A stretch of DNA of 64,000 nucleotides from Vicia villosa (GCF_029867415.1 NW_026705444.1:62001-126000); one strand, 5' to 3'; positions 21,571-34,429 are shown, counted from the stretch's first letter. The notes: generated from the sequence alone by a model not told the origin. A program made the numbers and translations.

Positions 21571-23961
21571 ATGGCCCCTCCACAATACATTATCAACGCT
21601 CATGTTTTTGGCGAGACATATGACAACGAAGAAGTTGGTTTTCTGTTTAGAAACACCGAGGTTAAACGATTTTGTTTAAGCAGAAAAGAAAATTTCAGTT
21701 ACTTCAAAAGGAGATTAGAGACGAAGCTTGCAATGGGTGGTGTATCCCAGATTTTATACCAATATCGGTTTCTTTGTGGGGACAACCCGGTCAAGTTTAT
21801 CCAAGTTGAGATCAAAGACGATGAAGACATGCAGAATATGTTCGCCAATCATGAGTATTCTGGTTACGACTGCATAGAACTGTATGTTACTCTACCAGAA
21901 GTTGAACCCACACAAATGGTTGAGTCACAAGTCATTGATGCACTTGGAGACGAGCAAGCAGAGGTCGACATTGTAGATGAAGAAGAAGAAGCACCGGAAA
22001 TAGAAGTTGATAACTTGGTCAACGAGGAAAGTGAAGATGAACCGGAAGTTGTTGTACCACGAGATCAAGTGCATATGCCTCCAGCGCACATGAGGAACTT
22101 GAATTTTGATGGGGATGACGAACCATCGACTGATATTTTCTATGATCCATACACTCAAACAGATCAACGGTTAAAAGTAGGAGACAGATTTCGTTCTAAG
22201 GAGGCATGTATCATGGCCATAAAAAGATTTCATATGGCAAACAATGTTGATTTTAGAGTTGATCACGCCAATGTCGAAAGGTACAAAATTTATTGTAGAA
22301 ACAATGATTGTGGATTCAGGTTGCATGCATCATACAGGAAGAGAAGTGATTCATGGGTTATAGGATATATTTCCCATGATCACACATGTGTTAACACAAA
22401 TGTTTCACAAGATCATCGTAAGCTAAGTTATGACATTATTTGTCAAGAAATCTTGCCTCTGGTTGAAAAAGATCCATCGTTAAAGGTGAAAACGATAATC
22501 TCTCATATCGTTGCAACATACAACTACACTCCGTCTTATAGAAAGGCGTGTCTGGCGAAGACCAAAGGGATCGAAGTTGTGTATGGAAATTGGGAGGATT
22601 CGTACAAACGACTCCCACATTTCTTATATGCGCTTCAAATTTATGCTCCTGGATCCGTTACTATTTTAGAGACCCTTCCGGCGCAATCTCCAGACGGAAC
22701 ATCCCTTCAAGGAAATGTGATATTCCACAGGCTCTTCTGGGCTTTCCGCCCATGTGTACAAGGATTTTCATATTGCAAACCAATTCTTCAAATAGATGGA
22801 ACTTGGTTGTACGGAAAATATAAAGGCACCATGTTGATGGTTGTGGCTCAAGACGGAAATAGTAACATCTTTCCTGTTGCTTTCGCTCTTGTGGAAGGAG
22901 AAACTGCTGGAGGTTGGGGTTTCTTTCTCAGAAATCTTCGGACACATGTTGCCCCCCAACCTGGACTTTGCTTGATTTCAGACAGACATGCTGCCATCGA
23001 GAGTGCGTACAACAATCCAGCAAACGGGTGGCAAAACCCAACATCAATGCATGTTTACTGTATTCGACACATTGCACAAAATTTCATGCGGGAGATAAAG
23101 GACAGGGCTCTTCGGAAGACACTTGTCAATGTCGGATATGTGTTGACTCAACCGAAGTTCCAATATTATCGACATGAAATTGTAGCGGAAAATCCAGATG
23201 CAGGCAAATGGTTAGACAATCTTGCTAGAGAGAAATGGACCAGATCATACGACAACGGGAAGCGATGGGGGCACATGACTACGAATCTTGTGGAGTCTAT
23301 GAACGGGGTGTTTAAGGGCATCAGACACCTTCCAATTACTGCCTTGGTGGAAGCAACATACTATAGGATGGCTTCTATTTTCGCAAGAAGAGGTGAGCGT
23401 TGGAATGCAGTTATAGAATCCGGAAAATTATGGAGCGAAACATGCGTCAAATTCATGAAAGAGCAATCTGCCAAAGCCAACAGCCACATTGTGACATCTT
23501 TCGATCGATTCAACCGGACCTTCAGTGTTAAAGAAACGATTGACCATAACGAGGGCCTTCCGAGACAACAATACAGGGTTCTTATAGATGAAGGGTGGTG
23601 CGATTGTGGAAAGTTTCAAGCCTTTCGGATGCCATGCTCTCATGTAATTGCAACATGTTCGTATGCGCATCAAGATCCGTTAGCACTTTTATCTCCCATT
23701 TACAAGGCGGAAACCTTGCTCGGGGTGTACAACAACTCATTTCAAGTGATGGCAAAGGAGGATTATTGGCCTGCTTATGAAGGGGACGTGGTTTGGCATA
23801 ATGATAACATGCGGAGAAAGAAAAGAGGTCGCTCGAACAGCGCCTGGATCACAACCGAGATGGATCATGAGAAAATGGTACGAAAGTGTAGCATATGTCG
23901 TGAAGTCGGGCACAATAAAAATACCTGTCCTAACCGTGGATCAAATTCCACCAACAATTAG
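21571..23961 (+). CDS. MuDR-type MULE transposase (796 aa, intact)
   Basis: Single exon. I start at ATG 21571, in good context (caacaATGGC); the upstream in-frame codons back to 21502 begin with GTG. Order: an N-terminal ubiquitin/PB1-like region (to about 110) ending in an acidic DDEDMQNMF segment; an acidic linker; a zinc-binding DNA-binding domain C242-x4-C247...H269-x-H271; the MULE transposase domain with D409 (QIDGTW), D471 (SDRHA) and C497-x2-H500; the third acidic residue is probably E554 or E575; a SWIM finger C677-x-C679...C689-x-H691; a CCHC knuckle C773-x2-C776-x4-H781-x4-C786 at the end. It cuts and pastes the element. No stops or shifts, so it could be active. Confidence 0.95.
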   Translation: MAPPQYIINAHVFGETYDNEEVGFLFRNTEVKRFCLSRKENFSYFKRRLETKLAMGGVSQILYQYRFLCGDNPVKFIQVEIKDDEDMQNMFANHEYSGYDCIELYVTLPEVEPTQMVESQVIDALGDEQAEVDIVDEEEEAPEIEVDNLVNEESEDEPEVVVPRDQVHMPPAHMRNLNFDGDDEPSTDIFYDPYTQTDQRLKVGDRFRSKEACIMAIKRFHMANNVDFRVDHANVERYKIYCRNNDCGFRLHASYRKRSDSWVIGYISHDHTCVNTNVSQDHRKLSYDIICQEILPLVEKDPSLKVKTIISHIVATYNYTPSYRKACLAKTKGIEVVYGNWEDSYKRLPHFLYALQIYAPGSVTILETLPAQSPDGTSLQGNVIFHRLFWAFRPCVQGFSYCKPILQIDGTWLYGKYKGTMLMVVAQDGNSNIFPVAFALVEGETAGGWGFFLRNLRTHVAPQPGLCLISDRHAAIESAYNNPANGWQNPTSMHVYCIRHIAQNFMREIKDRALRKTLVNVGYVLTQPKFQYYRHEIVAENPDAGKWLDNLAREKWTRSYDNGKRWGHMTTNLVESMNGVFKGIRHLPITALVEATYYRMASIFARRGERWNAVIESGKLWSETCVKFMKEQSAKANSHIVTSFDRFNRTFSVKETIDHNEGLPRQQYRVLIDEGWCDCGKFQAFRMPCSHVIATCSYAHQDPLALLSPIYKAETLLGVYNNSFQVMAKEDYWPAYEGDVVWHNDNMRRKKRGRSNSAWITTEMDHEKMVRKCSICREVGHNKNTCPNRGSNSTNN

Positions 23962-24010
23962 TTGTATGTCATTTGTATTTTGTATCTGTATTTTTATTGA
24001 TAATGTTTTT

Positions 24011-24090
24011 GTATTTGTATTAGTATTTGTATTTGTATTTGTATTTGTATTTGTATTTGTATTTGTATTTGTATTTCTATTGGTTATGTA
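24011..24090. repeat. (GTATTT)n microsatellite after the transposase stop
   Basis: About twelve GTATTT units with few interruptions, 50 bp after the transposase stop codon, probably inside its 3' UTR. Confidence 0.95.
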
Positions 24091-24312
24091 TTTGTATTAA
24101 CCTTTATTAAATCAACTAGTTATGTCTTTGTCTCGTTGTGAAATTGTCTTCATGGCCCATACTGCCACTCTTTATTTTGGACAGTCAAATACGCATGCTT
24201 TCGTCTAGTCCCATCAAGTCAGTCATTGATCAGTGTGTCTACATTTATCATACATGTTAGGTGTGCTTGTAAACAGTACGCAACATCATTACTTTTTTCT
24301 ACCCACTACTAT

Positions 24313-24320
24313 TATAAATT
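24313..24320 (+). promoter_or_regulatory. Candidate TATA box of the third MULE gene
   Basis: TATAAATT 80 bp upstream of the ATG at 24393. Spacing fits a short leader rich in CA, as seen in many plant 5' UTRs. Confidence 0.5.
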
Positions 24321-24392
24321 AGGGGCTCCTATGGTTGAGTTTACACACAGATACACAAACTCCAAATATCAAACAATCACACAAACACAACC

Positions 24393-24776
24393 ATGCCTCG
24401 CCGGACAACCATTAGGCCAGATGGATGTCACCGGACAACAGAGTTGCCGCCCTGGAGATCAACATGGCATGCCGAACCTGAACCGAAGTATCGCAGAAGG
24501 ACCGGACATGTCATATTCTCACCCGTCAAACCTCCCATGCCGGTTATGTTTTGGAATATCTCTTCCGTCAACCAACTCAAGAGGACTCTCGTGAGATTTT
24601 TAGAGGGGGAGTACGAAGCCGACGAACAGATAAGAAGCATCAAGAGGCTTAAAACAAGGGTCGATGCTGTGACTGGAGCAACGATAACTTTCTGGGATAA
24701 CGTGGAATACGACATTGATGTCATTCAAAAGATGCATGGACCTAATGACATTGTTTTAACCGTGGTGATTTCTTAG
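24393..24776 (+). CDS. Small third MULE gene, 127 aa, possible PB1-like protein
   Basis: Uninterrupted frame from a true ATG, preceded by its own TATA-like box and followed about 155 bp later by the right terminal repeat. The N-terminal 35 residues are arginine/proline-rich and basic. The C-terminal 75 run FWNISSVNQLKRTL...DAVTGATITFWDNVEYDIDVIQKM...IVLTVVI. That order (hydrophobic strand, helix, YDID acidic turn, final strand) resembles the N-terminal domain of the transposase (DDEDMQNMF...IELYVTL). I do not recognise the family. Either a diverged copy of that domain serving as a partner, or a chance resemblance; codon-level conservation in other copies would decide. Confidence 0.6.
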   Translation: MPRRTTIRPDGCHRTTELPPWRSTWHAEPEPKYRRRTGHVIFSPVKPPMPVMFWNISSVNQLKRTLVRFLEGEYEADEQIRSIKRLKTRVDAVTGATITFWDNVEYDIDVIQKMHGPNDIVLTVVIS

Positions 24777-24930
24777 ATGTTTTAGTTTGTCTTTTTCTGT
24801 TGGTTATTTTCTATGTACCTTTTAATTAATGAATGAACTACTGTTTTCCGTGAACGCTCGAGTGAGGTGATTCACTGATCTTATCTGTTGCAATTTAATA
24901 TATATATTTTTTTAATACTTTAAAATAATA

Positions 24931-25224
24931 ACAATTTTATAAATAATAAAAAAAAATTTAAAAAAATAGTATAGAAACAATTAAAAAAAAAACAAAAAAA
25001 AAGAACATACACATAGGCGCCACCCAAGGTGGCTTAAAAGAGAAAAATGTACATTGAAGCCACTCTGGGTGGCGCATAGGTTCAAGCAAAATAGGCATTG
25101 GCGCCACCTGAGGTGGCTCCTACGTGGAGACCACCTCTGAAACCTGGTCATATGCGTAATTTTGCCGAAAACATGATTTTTGGTGTAAATTATTTATTAA
25201 ACATGGTTATTTGGATTTTTTTTC
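24931..25224 (-). repeat. Right terminal inverted repeat of the MULE
   Basis: Reverse complement of the left repeat, with the same three palindromes (about 25017-25035, 25058-25076 and 25101-25118) and the same AT-rich inner tail. Confidence 0.95.
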
Positions 25225-25233
25225 GAAATATAA
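25225..25233. repeat. Right 9-bp target site duplication of the MULE
   Basis: GAAATATAA directly after the terminal C of the element, identical to 17769-17777. Confidence 0.95.
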
Positions 25234-27133
<1,900 letters not shown>

Positions 27134-27143
27134 GTGTGTGTGT

Positions 27144-27665
27144 TAGAGATTGGCGTTTTTAATGGCTCTTCGTTGAGTAGAATCTTCCCAACATTTGTTT
27201 ATTACTTGTTATTTTGCGAAGAAAGTTTGGGGAGTGGCGTTGGGAGGTGGTTAGAGATTGACGTTTTTAATGGCTCTTCGTTGAGTAGTAGCTTCTCTTT
27301 TTGGGTAGATTTTTTCATGAAAAAGAAAGTAAGAGAAGGTAAAGAATGTTTAATCTGGTTGGTAGTATGTTGGTGTATATGGATAACAATAAATGTCGTT
27401 GTTTTTAAAAGTGAATCCTGTGATATTTCAGATTTAATTTGGAATATCAAGATTTTAGCTTGGAAATGGTATATGGTAGGTGACATTACTCTCACCAAAA
27501 GTAACTTTTATTCCTTTTGCAAAGATCCTTTGCATTTTCTTGGCTAAGTTTCTTTTGGTTTGTAATACTTCTGGTTTAGGCTTTTTTATGGCCTCCTTTT
27601 GTATCTGGGTTGGAGTACCCCTAGTACTCCTTTTATATATTCTTAGCTTACAAAAAAACTAAAAC
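27144..27665 (+). mobile_element. 3' end of a truncated LINE
   Basis: The frame contains W-x3-CWCIWITINVVVFKSE and a following W-x-W pattern, typical of the C-terminal region of plant LINE ORF2. It ends with 'ggagtacccctagtactcc' and an A-rich tail at 27650, like LINE 3' ends in legumes. A direct repeat of about 38 bp ('ttagagattg-cgtttttaatggc') sits at 27145 and 27252. The rest of ORF2 is missing. Confidence 0.65.
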
Positions 27666-27900
27666 AAATTGTGAATAGGAGTGGAAATAGGTTGGGCTGA
27701 GATGAGCTTTGTCAAACTTGAGCCTACTCTATTAAAATATTTAAAGCTTAAGTCTGACCTGCAGCCAATCATAGGCTAATATATTTTAAGCTTGAGTCTA
27801 ACATTTTCAAATGTCTTGTTGACCTATTAGCCTACATAAAAGTCTATTTTATTTGAACATTTGTAAATAAGAAATTCAATTAAAGTTTGAATAGACTAAC

Positions 27901-27905
27901 AAATT
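27901..27905. repeat. 5-bp target duplication (left) of the copia element
   Basis: AAATT, matched exactly by 38656-38660. Confidence 0.85.
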
Positions 27906-28333
27906 TGTTAAATTATAATTCCTTGTGTCGAAAAGATTTGTTTTCTTTAGAAGTGTAGAAACAGTTTGTTACACACATATTTGTTTTAGATCTTGATAGA
28001 TTTAATTTAGATTTAAAATAGATTTGATTTGATTTAGTTCTAAAATAGATATTCTGGGCTTTGGCTTAGGAAGCAAGCTTATCTAAATATATAAGTAGGG
28101 AGTAACCCTCATTATTTTGTAATCAATAAAAAAAGTTGTATTCACAGAATTTGTAGTTGCAAGTGAATAACAAAGTTTTCCACAGTTTGTGGGTAGAGAG
28201 TTACTCTGCAGAAACCTTAATCTCTTTTCTTCTTTAAATTTCTTTTCTCTTTTCATTGTTATCGTGTGGTGATAACAATCTTGTTCATCAAGATTGATAG
28301 AAATTCATCATAGGTTTTTGTGCATTTCCAACA
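27906..28333 (+). mobile_element. 5' LTR of the copia element (428 bp)
   Basis: Starts TGTTAAATTATAATT, ends TTTCCAACA. 'ataagtagggagtaaccc' at about 28090 probably includes the promoter region. Near the end it has a dyad GTTATCGTGTGGTGATAAC. Confidence 0.92.
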
Positions 28334-28335
28334 TC

Positions 28336-28348
28336 TGGTATCAAGAGC
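28336..28348 (+). promoter_or_regulatory. Primer binding site of the copia element (initiator Met tRNA type)
   Basis: TGGTATCAAGAGC, two bases after the LTR. It matches the common TGGTATCAGAGC site apart from one extra A. Confidence 0.85.
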
Positions 28349-28386
28349 TCCGATTTATTGATCAAGGGAAGAAGAAGAAAATCACG

Positions 28387-29330
28387 ATGGTGGTAAATTA
28401 TGGGAATGGAAATTATTTAGCAAGTCTACCAATTTTAAAAGTAGATAACTATGAGAATTGATGCAAACAGATGAAGGTTTTATTCAGGTGTCAAGATCTT
28501 TGGGATCTTGTAAAGGATGGAGTAGAAGAGCTGGAAGAATACACTTCAGAAGAAGAAAAGAAAGAACATGAATAATTGAAGAAGAATATTTATAAAGCAC
28601 TTTTTATAATTCATCAATGTCTAAGTCCAGATAACTTCGAAAAGATTAGTGATTCTTAATCTACAAAAGAAGCTTGGGAAATTCTTGAAAAATCCTTTGG
28701 TGGCGCGGAGAAGAGGCGAGGTTACAAACTCACAAGAGAACGTATGAATTATTTCAGATGGAAGATAGCAAAAGCATAACTGATTTCTTCACTAGAGTTA
28801 CGAAAGTAGTGAATCAAATCAAGATATGTGGAGAAACGTTAACAATAAGAGTTGTTGTTTCAAAGATCTTGAGGTCTCTGGACCCTAATTTCAACCACGT
28901 GGAGGTATCCAAAGAAGAGTCGAAGGATTTTTCGAAGTTGACAAAAGAAGAGCTTCAAGAGACCCTTGAATCTCACAAACAACGAATGACTGAAAGAGCT
29001 GCAGGCAAGTATAAAAGTGATGCGGTTTTGTAGGCTCACTCGACAAACGAAAAGAAAGACAAAGGAAGCTGGAACGGAAATAAAGGTAGAGGTGGCTAAC
29101 ATAATTCGACTGGTCGAAATCAGCAAGAAGGAAGTTGGTCAAATCGGAGAAAGCTCTCATACCAAGGCAACCAAAGAGGTGGTGCTGCTGGTAGAGGAAG
29201 AGGTGGTGGTCGAAAGCCTGACAAGAGTCACATTCAGTGTTTCAATTGTCACAAGTATGGTCACTATTCTACAAAGTGTCCAGAAAAGAATGAGGATCAA
29301 GAAAGTGATGAAAAGGTTTTCAAAACAAGA
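28387..29330 (+). pseudogene. copia gag remnant
   Basis: Begins ATGGTGG..., with stops early on (for example at 28459 and 28574). A readable gag segment spans 28758-29033 (SITDFFTRVTKVVNQI, then a basic tail), and a zinc knuckle CFNCHKYGHYSTKC is encoded at 29238-29279 in another frame. Not functional. Confidence 0.85.
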
Positions 29331-29380
29331 AGAAGAAGAAGAAGAAGAAGAAGAAGAAGAAGAAGAAGAAGAAGAAGAGA
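29328..29380. repeat. (GAA)n tract inside the copia polyprotein
   Basis: About 17 GAA units just after the zinc knuckle, encoding a glutamate run in one frame. It lies between Gag and protease and is probably a post-insertion expansion. Confidence 0.95.
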
Positions 29381-29409
29381 TGATGTTGATGGTCATAACA
29401 AAAGATGAA

Positions 29410-30834
29410 GATAAAGTCAAGGACCAATGGTACTTAGATTCAGGATGCTCATCAAACATGTCTGGAAGGAATGATTGGTTTGTCAACATAAAGCCCTCAA
29501 TGAAGAACATGGTGAAATTCACAAATTACAATACTCTAGTAGTTGAAGGTATTGGGGACACTCTAATTATGAGGAAAGGTGGAAAAAGGTCAGTAATTTC
29601 CAATGTGTTGTACATACCAGGCATGAAGAGCAACTTGCTCAGCATTGGGCAGTTAGTTGAAAAGAACTACAAAGTGTTGATCAAAGACTAGATGATGAGA
29701 GTCGTCGACGCAGGTGGAAGGTTAATCTTGAAGGCTCATATATCTCAAAGTATAACCTTCTAGATCAAACTCGATGTGATGGAGCACAAGTGCCTTTCAA
29801 CTGCAGCTAGCAGTGATGAATGGATGTGGCCCTATCGACTAGGGCATCTCAAATTCAAAGACATCAGAGACTTGAAAAGAAAGAATATGGTTTCAGGACT
29901 ACTAGAAATCGACACTCCAAGCAAGGTATGTGAGGAATGTGTGAAAGCAAAGCAGCACAAGAATAGCTTCAGCAAGGATGCAGGAAGTAAGTCGAAGGCT
30001 GTTCTCGAAATTATATACTCTGATGTATGTGGTCCTATCCAGATGGAATCGAATGGAGGTAATAAATACTTTGTTATATTCATAGATGATTTCAGTCGAA
30101 AACTATGGACTTACCTGATCAAGAAGAAAAGTGAAGTGACCTAGGTATTTGTCAAGTTTAAATCGATAGTCAAAATACAAAGTGGTCGAAAGCTCAAAGT
30201 TTTGAGAACTGGTGGTGGTGGAGAGTATGTGTCGAAAGACTTCGACATGTTATGTGAGAAGAAGGGATTGTGCATGAGGTGGTGCCACCTTACACTCCAC
30301 AGCATAATGGAGTTGTAGAATGGAAGAATCGAACCATTGTGAATATGGTGAGAAGTATGTTGAAAGGCAAGAATTTACCTAAATAATTTTGGGGTGAAGC
30401 TGTGTCAACCGCCACATATATCTTAAACAGATGTCCGACGAAGAAGCTAGAAGGAATTACTCCAGAAGAATGTTGGTCTAGTATGAAGCCTGGCATGAGT
30501 TATCTGAATGTATTTGGATCTATAGTACATAGACATGTGCCAGATAAGTTGAGAAGAAAACTTAATGACAAGTCGAGTCAGTTGATCCTAATAGGACATC
30601 ATTCGATTGTAGGTTACAAGTTGTTCGACTTAGTGAATGAGAAAGTAGTGATTAGCAGGGACATGATTATAGATGAGCTTAAAGAATGTGATTGGAATGA
30701 AAATTTCAAGAAAGATTCAGTGAGAATCTTACTCGAAGAACCAGAAACTCAAGTCAAAAGAGAAGTTCGACAAGAGGAGGTTAGAGATCAACTATGTACA
30801 AGCAGACCTTAGAGAACAAGACACATGCCTGCAA
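29410..30834 (+). pseudogene. copia protease and integrase remnant
   Basis: Protease hallmark WYLDSGCSSNMSG at about 29431. Integrase zinc-binding part around HLKFKDIRDL and C-x2-C (CEECVKAKQHK, about 29930), then YSDVCGPIQ and FIDDFSRKLW (about 30018-30110). Stops interrupt it at 29689, 29761, 30142 and 30384 among others. The integrase C-terminal part continues to about 30830. Confidence 0.88.
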
Positions 30835-30866
30835 GGTTGTGAGATTGTGTAGTTACATCTAATGAT

Positions 30867-31731
30867 ATGGTCAATAATGAATGTGAGCTAGTATATTATG
30901 CCTTCTATGTAAATGTTGAACCTGTCAATGCAGATGAGGCATTGAAGGATTCGAAGTGGGTGAAAGCTATGAATGGGGAAATAAAATCCATCGAAGACAA
31001 AAATACTTGGTCACTTTCCGAATTGCCTCAAAGAAAAAAGGAAATTGATTTCAAGTGGGTATAAACAGTGAAGATGAGTCCCAAAGGGGAAATAACACGA
31101 CACAAAGTAAGGCTTATGGCAAAAGGATTTCTACAGAAGGAAGGAATGGACTTCGATGATATTTTTGCACTTGTTTCTAGGATCAAAACAATTAGGTTGG
31201 TTGTTGGTCTAGCAGAAATAAACAGCTGGCACATATGTCAGATGGACGTGATGTGTGCATTCTTAAATGGACCCATAGACAAAGAAGTCTATGTTGCACA
31301 ACCAATTGGGTTAGTGAAACATGGCAAAGAGAGAAAGGTGTACAGGCTGCATAAAGCCCTGTATAGACTGAAGCAAGCTCCAAGAGCTTGGAACAAGAAG
31401 ATCGACGATTTCCTAAGAGAGAAGGAATTTCTGAAGTGCATAACTGAACTTGGAGTATATGTAAGAAGAAATAATAGTAAATTGCTTATACTATGTCTCT
31501 ATATGGGTGACTTGTTAATAACAGGTAGCAGCAAGAAAGAGATCGAAGACTTCAAAGGTGATCTCACCAAGGAATTCGAAATGTCAGATATGGGCGACAT
31601 CTCATATTTCCTTGACATCAAATTCTACAAGAGTAGTAGAGGCTTAATGATGCATCAAAGAAGATATGCAAGTGAAATTCTCAAGAGATTTGAGATGGAA
31701 GAATGCAACTCGACTTCAACACCTGCAGAAG
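30867..31731 (+). pseudogene. copia reverse transcriptase remnant, 5' part
   Basis: Recognisable copia RT: VKMSPKGEITRHKVRLMAKGF, QMDVMCAFLNG, LYRLKQAPRAWN. The catalytic YVDD-type box reads YMGD (31500-31511), so the first catalytic aspartate is lost. A stop at 31062 and the nested LTR at 31732 break the frame; RT resumes at 37475. Confidence 0.9.
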
Positions 31732-32499
31732 TGTAACACACACTTTTTCTCCCAAGGTGTCTCCACCCTTCTTTAAGTGGTTATAGTAGAACTTTTAATT
31801 TATCCTAGAGTGTATGGAGGGGAAAAATCTAAGATAAACCTTGGAGGTGGTGTTTTCTTAGGTGTGGGGATATCACCTAAATATAGATCTAGGGTCCGGG
31901 AGGTTGGTTATACAGAGGGAAGATATTAACACCTTAAGTATCCGTAGTACTCTACGGGAGCCCTTTGCTGTTTGTGTCTGGCTTTAAGTTGTTTGCTGCT
32001 TGGTTACTATGAAAGTTTCTCCTTTGTGATAGGAGATAGAATGAATTGAAGAAAGACAGATAAACTGACTGTGTTTTGGTGTTTTGTTTGCTTGCAAAGA
32101 TTCCTTGTGAACCTCATGCCTACACATCCCTAATGGAAATCAGAGTTTTGTAGTTTGGGGAACTAATAGGGAAATGAATTGAATTTGTGTGTGCCTTGTT
32201 CAAAGCTCAAGGTTGAAGCTTGAAATTGATCTCTGTTAAAGAAAAAAGACAAGTTGTCATCTTAACGGAGAGATATCTCTGCTATTCCTCCACAAACATT
32301 TTGAAAGTGACAGAAAGGAGGTTCTTTTCATAATAAGAGATGGACCTTATCTGCTATGCCACTTACATCACCTAAATGGGAAAATTATTTGATGATGATT
32401 GATAATGTTTGTATATTTGAATATGGTGTAATAGAAGAAATGTCCCTTCTGTAGAGATGAATCATGTCTCACATTTGTATGGAAGATCTGAATTTTTGA

Positions 32500-33070
32500 C
32501 TGACTTGTACAAGGCCCAAGCTTGAGGATTTTTGAATCTAACTCTGTTAGAGATGTTTCCACTGGGGATTGTTTTCACCGAAAGCTTTTTATGTGTTATG
32601 TACTAAGCCCAGAATTGAGGTTGACTCAGAGGTGATACTCTATTGAGTGGAGACTCGTGAATTTTGTCTGTTCTGTACTAAGCTTAGAATTTAGGTTGAC
32701 TGAGGAATGAACTTTGAATTATTTCTGTTTTGTATGGAGTCCATGATTGAGGTTGACTCTGAGGGGAGTGAATAATTCTTGTTTAAAGCCCAAGATTAAG
32801 GCTGACTCAACTGGAGAGTACATTTGAAATACTGTATGGCAGTTTATTTTGGTGTCTTGTACAAAGCCCAAGATTGAGGCTGACTCAGTGGGAAAATATA
32901 GTTCTGGATACTATGAATGACTCTACTTTTTGTCTTGGACAAATCCAAGATTGAGGCTAACTCTAGTGGGGAATAATCCAGAGGTTTGAATCCTTTTGAA
33001 TGTTGAGGGAATGTTTTTCTTGTCATGTACAAAGCCCAAGAATGAGGCTGACATAGCTGAGGAAAGATCC
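32500..33070. repeat. Diverged tandem repeat in the nested LTR (about 70-80 bp)
   Basis: 'tgtactaagcccaga/gattgaggttgactc' type phrases recur about seven times (about 32510, 32597, 32675, 32736, 32793, 32857, 32937 and 33027) with irregular spacing. Confidence 0.8.
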
Positions 33071-33119
33071 AAAGGTTTGAATCTTTTGACTATTGGAAGA
33101 TAATGTGGGTGACAGAGAC

Positions 33120-33721
33120 TATAACACCCCACTTTCCAATTTCGAATATAAATAAATTATAAATGCATAAATAATCAGAGTAATACGAGTAGGATGTCAC
33201 ATCTTCTAAAAATCCGTAAAAACATCACTTTATTTAATAAGTTTTCATTAAGGTAAATCTAACACCGCAACGGAATTTAAAACAACTTATTGGTCCTCAT
33301 GGCACTAAGAGGGGAAGGAACCCTCACTACCCTCTCATGCTTAAGTCACCATTTAAATAACCCATTCTCCCCCTTACCTTAGACAGAAGCTTGATTTTCT
33401 TTAACAATGGTGGAGTTCTTCTAACTCTTGCCCTAGCCTCTTCTCTGAATTTCATGTTCTTTTCCAAAGTTCGTTCATCTCCATCTTTCCTCTTAGTTCC
33501 TTATTATTTTTATTAAGACATTACTAATTATTAAATTGCTAATGGACTTAGTACACACCCCATCTACTAATCACACACATAGTCTAATTTAATTAAATCA
33601 CCCTATCATTATATTATAGTTAAATTAACAAATTAATATAATAATGATTAAAATATCAATTTAAGCACCAAATACACCAATAAATACGTAATAAAATAAA
33701 TATCGAAATCGAGGCGTTACA
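33120..33721 (+). mobile_element. 602-bp insertion with TATAACACCCC...GGCGTTACA ends
   Basis: Ends are imperfect inverted repeats (TATAACACCCC against TGTAACGCCTC), flanked by GAGAC and GAGAT, a near-matching 5-bp duplication. No coding frame. It resembles a small LTR or solo LTR; the sequence at 46621 opens similarly (TGTAACACCCC). It is the third level of nesting here. Confidence 0.6.
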
Positions 33722-34429
33722 GAGATTGTCAATGTTCTCATTCCAAGGGGTTGATTCAATATAGAGATTGAGAAACACTTGTGTAATTGGATGTCTAGGT
33801 TGAAGAGCAGAATTTATCACAAGGGTTAGCTAATAGGTGACTAAAGACTTGTCATGTGTTTATAAGAAACCTGATGGATCCTTGTATACAAGCTCAGGAG
33901 GAAGCTGAGGGAAATGCTTATAAGAAGCCCGTGGGTAATTGTATTGTGAGTCCAAAGAAGGTTGATCTAGGGTCCTTGTTGTAGCACAAGAGAAAGCTAT
34001 GTTGGCTTACCTAATTTGGATCTAAGAAAAAGGAGTAAGAGGTTTCACCGGGAATTAATCTTCTTAAGGTGGATATGCCCCTATTGTTGATCTAAGGTTT
34101 CAAGATGTTTCACCGGGAATAATTCATCTTGTGGAAAGAATCTATGTTATTATAATTAGGAGAGGCTTCATCGAGAAGTAATCCTCAATCCTGGTCATAG
34201 TACTATAATATATATACATGTTTATCTATCTTAGGGTTTTTCTCTGGCGGAGATCTTAAGTAGTATATATATACAGTTTAGATTTGACAAAGTATTTAAA
34301 GCAGTAAATCAAAACTATAAAAACTCATTGTATGAAGAGGAGGCCCAATACTGATGTGTGTATAAAGCCTTATTAAACAGTTGAATGTTTTGATGAAAAC
34401 AATGAAGTGTTTTATTGAAAAGAAAAGGA

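Larger units (their letters stand above)
17778..25224 (+). mobile_element. Structurally complete Mutator-like element (7,447 bp) with three genes
   Basis: Bounded by inverted repeats of about 295 bp and a perfect 9-bp target duplication. It holds a divergent pair, a PMD-type gene on the minus strand and a MuDR-type transposase on the plus strand, and a small third gene downstream of the transposase. The terminal repeats differ at about ten of the first 200 positions, so the insertion is fairly young but not brand new. The complete transposase frame with all expected domains suggests an autonomous or recently autonomous element. Confidence 0.95.

Noticed and set aside
21925..23673. Several open frames antisense to the transposase
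   Set aside because: Shadows of a strongly coding plus-strand frame with clear domains.
29157..29522. Serine-run frame antisense to the copia polyprotein
   Set aside because: Complement of the GAA tract and surrounding gag-pol sequence.
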